Assembly (NCBI GenBank): GCA_036258795.1
Contig: DATACZ010000049.1
Span: 1 to 6,007 of the forward strand
Source: DATACZ01 sp036258795
Lineage (GTDB): Bacteria > Actinomycetota > CADDZG01 > JAHWKV01
Direction of reading: 5' to 3'
DNA length: 6,007 nt
Shown: positions 4,891-6,007 of the stretch, one piece after another
Position numbering within the stretch: the first letter of the stretch is position 1
How the letters are laid out: every line of letters starts with the position of its first letter
Translations under genes and position numbers: made by a program
Notes under the pieces: generated by a model
What the model saw: only the letters and a program-made list of their open reading frames with translations
Told to the model about the DNA's origin: nothing
Databases searched by the model: none

Positions 4891-6007
4891 ATGCGTAGAG
4901 CGGACGCAATAGTGATCGGCGCCGGCCACAACGGGCTGGTCGCCGCTTGCTATCTTGCCCGTGCCGGGCTTTCGGTGCTCGTCCTAGAGCGCCGGCCGGG
5001 GATCGGAGGGGCTGCGGTCACTGAAGAGCTGATGCCGGGGGTTTCAGTTTCAGCCGCCTCGTACTCACTATCTTTGCTGCGCCCCGACGTCTACCGCGAT
5101 CTAGAGCTTGCGCGGCACGGCCTTGTTTTCACGCCGAAGGATCCGCAGATGTTCGTGCCGCTTCCGGACGATCGGCACTTCTTCATCTGGCGGGACGAGT
5201 CCCGAACTCAGGAGGAGCTGGCGCGGATCCATCGCCCCGACGCCGAAACCTATCCGCGCTGGGGGCGGTTCTGGGAAGAGGCGGTGGCGCTGCTCCGACC
5301 CTTTGCCGAGAGCCCGTCGCCTCCTCCACCCCTAGAGGTCGAGCGGGAGCTGGCCCGGCGCGGCCGGCCGGAGGTATGGCGCCTGGCAGTGGCCGGTAGC
5401 GCCGCCGAGTGCGTGGAGGCGTTCTTCGAGTCCGACGAGGTACGAGGCTGCTTTGCCACCCAGGGAATCATCGGAACGAGGGCGGGCCCGCGGGAGCCCG
5501 GCACGGCTTGGGTGATGGCGTACCACGCCCTCGGAGGAGAGTTGAACGGGGCAACCGGCACCTGGGCGTGGGTGCGCGGCGGCATGGGAAGTCTCACCGC
5601 AGCGCTGGCGTCCGCTGCATCGGAGGGCGGGGTTGAGATCCGGCCAGGCACCTCCGCTGCCTCGGTCCTCGTGGAGGACGGGAGGGCGGCGGGAGTGGTC
5701 ACCTCGGATGGTGCCGTCGAGCGCGCCGGCGTCGTCCTCTCGAACGCTGATCCGAAGCGAACGTTCCTGAATCTCGTCCCGTCGGGCATCCTGGAGCCGG
5801 AGTTCCGGCGGCACGTGGAGGGGTGGCGTGTCGACGGTGCAGTCGCCAAGGTGAACCTCGCTCTCTCAGAGCTGCCGCATTTCCAGGCGCTACCCGGCGG
5901 GTTGGGTCCCCAGCACCGGGGGACCATCGAGATCGCTCCTTCGATCGATTACCTCGAGGCCGCAGCAGCCGACGCCGCGGCCGGACGGTTCTCCTCCAGT
6001 CCCTTCA
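4891..6007 (+). CDS. FAD-dependent oxidoreductase, phytoene desaturase/PYROXD2-like (3' partial)
   Basis: The frame is open from ATG 4891 to the window edge (372 codons and one base) with no stop, so the C-terminus is missing. The N-terminus is a Rossmann FAD-binding fold: DAIVIGAGHNGLVAA with GAGHNG at 10-15, Glu33 ending the second strand (VLVLERR) to bind the adenosine ribose, then GIGGAAVTEE. The HNGL form and the later stretch near residue 230 (WVRGGMGSLTAAL) are typical of the COG1233 carotenoid desaturase-like group that includes PYROXD2; family members usually exceed 500 residues. No carotenoid genes are nearby, so pigment synthesis is not supported and the substrate is unknown. It starts 31 bp after the aldolase with no SD or terminator between, so it may be co-transcribed. 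An alternative product is another FAD amine oxidase-fold enzyme. Confidence 0.88.
   Translation, partial: MRRADAIVIGAGHNGLVAACYLARAGLSVLVLERRPGIGGAAVTEELMPGVSVSAASYSLSLLRPDVYRDLELARHGLVFTPKDPQMFVPLPDDRHFFIWRDESRTQEELARIHRPDAETYPRWGRFWEEAVALLRPFAESPSPPPPLEVERELARRGRPEVWRLAVAGSAAECVEAFFESDEVRGCFATQGIIGTRAGPREPGTAWVMAYHALGGELNGATGTWAWVRGGMGSLTAALASAASEGGVEIRPGTSAASVLVEDGRAAGVVTSDGAVERAGVVLSNADPKRTFLNLVPSGILEPEFRRHVEGWRVDGAVAKVNLALSELPHFQALPGGLGPQHRGTIEIAPSIDYLEAAAADAAAGRFSSSPF

Noticed and set aside
5250..5927. Minus-strand open frame (225 codons) opposite the oxidoreductase
   Set aside because: The + strand frame carries a clear FAD-binding protein; the antisense product is compositionally biased and unrecognisable.
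4891..6007. Carotenoid phytoene desaturase (crtI)
   Set aside because: The N-terminal GAGHNGL and overall style fit the PYROXD2-like subgroup, and no carotenoid genes are adjacent.

Overview
The window is GC-rich, densely packed DNA with every gene on the + strand. It reads as the chromosome of an actinobacterium or a close relative, possibly an uncultivated lineage. The clues are the DUF2269-like four-helix membrane protein, the CsoR-type copper sensor, frequent GTG starts, a probable leaderless promoter and few Shine-Dalgarno (SD) sites. The phylum is an inference, not a demonstrated fact.

Layout: (1) positions 1-572 hold a small integral membrane protein, probably lacking only the first base of its start codon. 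(2) Positions 569-598 hold a compact sigma-70-type promoter whose spacer is a CsoR-like copper operator; its -35 box overlaps the stop codon of gene 1. (3) 604-2826 encodes a Cu(I)-exporting P1B-type ATPase (CopA), and 2862-3140 encodes the copper-sensing repressor CsoR. Together they form a self-regulating copper efflux unit. (4) 3154-4221 encodes a methylthioribose-1-phosphate isomerase-family protein (MtnA-like). It overlaps by one base a class II aldolase of the fuculose-phosphate aldolase type (4221-4859). (5) 4891 to the window end encodes the N-terminal ~372 residues of an FAD-dependent oxidoreductase of the phytoene desaturase/PYROXD2 group; its stop lies outside the window.

How they work together: CopA pumps Cu(I) out of the cytoplasm, and CsoR should release the operator when Cu(I) binds its Cys-His-Cys site. 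The isomerase and aldolase look like consecutive steps. Sugar 1-phosphate made from methylthioadenosine or 5'-deoxyadenosine by-products would be isomerised to the ketose form and cleaved to dihydroxyacetone phosphate plus an aldehyde. The aldolase resembles FucA-type enzymes more than the dehydratase MtnB, so this looks more like a DHAP shunt/5-deoxyribose salvage route than the classical methionine salvage pathway.

The most notable point is the arrangement. No terminator is seen between the copper genes and the salvage genes, and the gaps are 35, 13, -1 and 31 bp, so one copper-induced transcript could cover all five genes. I saw no RNA genes, CRISPR arrays, insertion sequences or other mobile elements. 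No gene-free stretch exceeds 40 bases.
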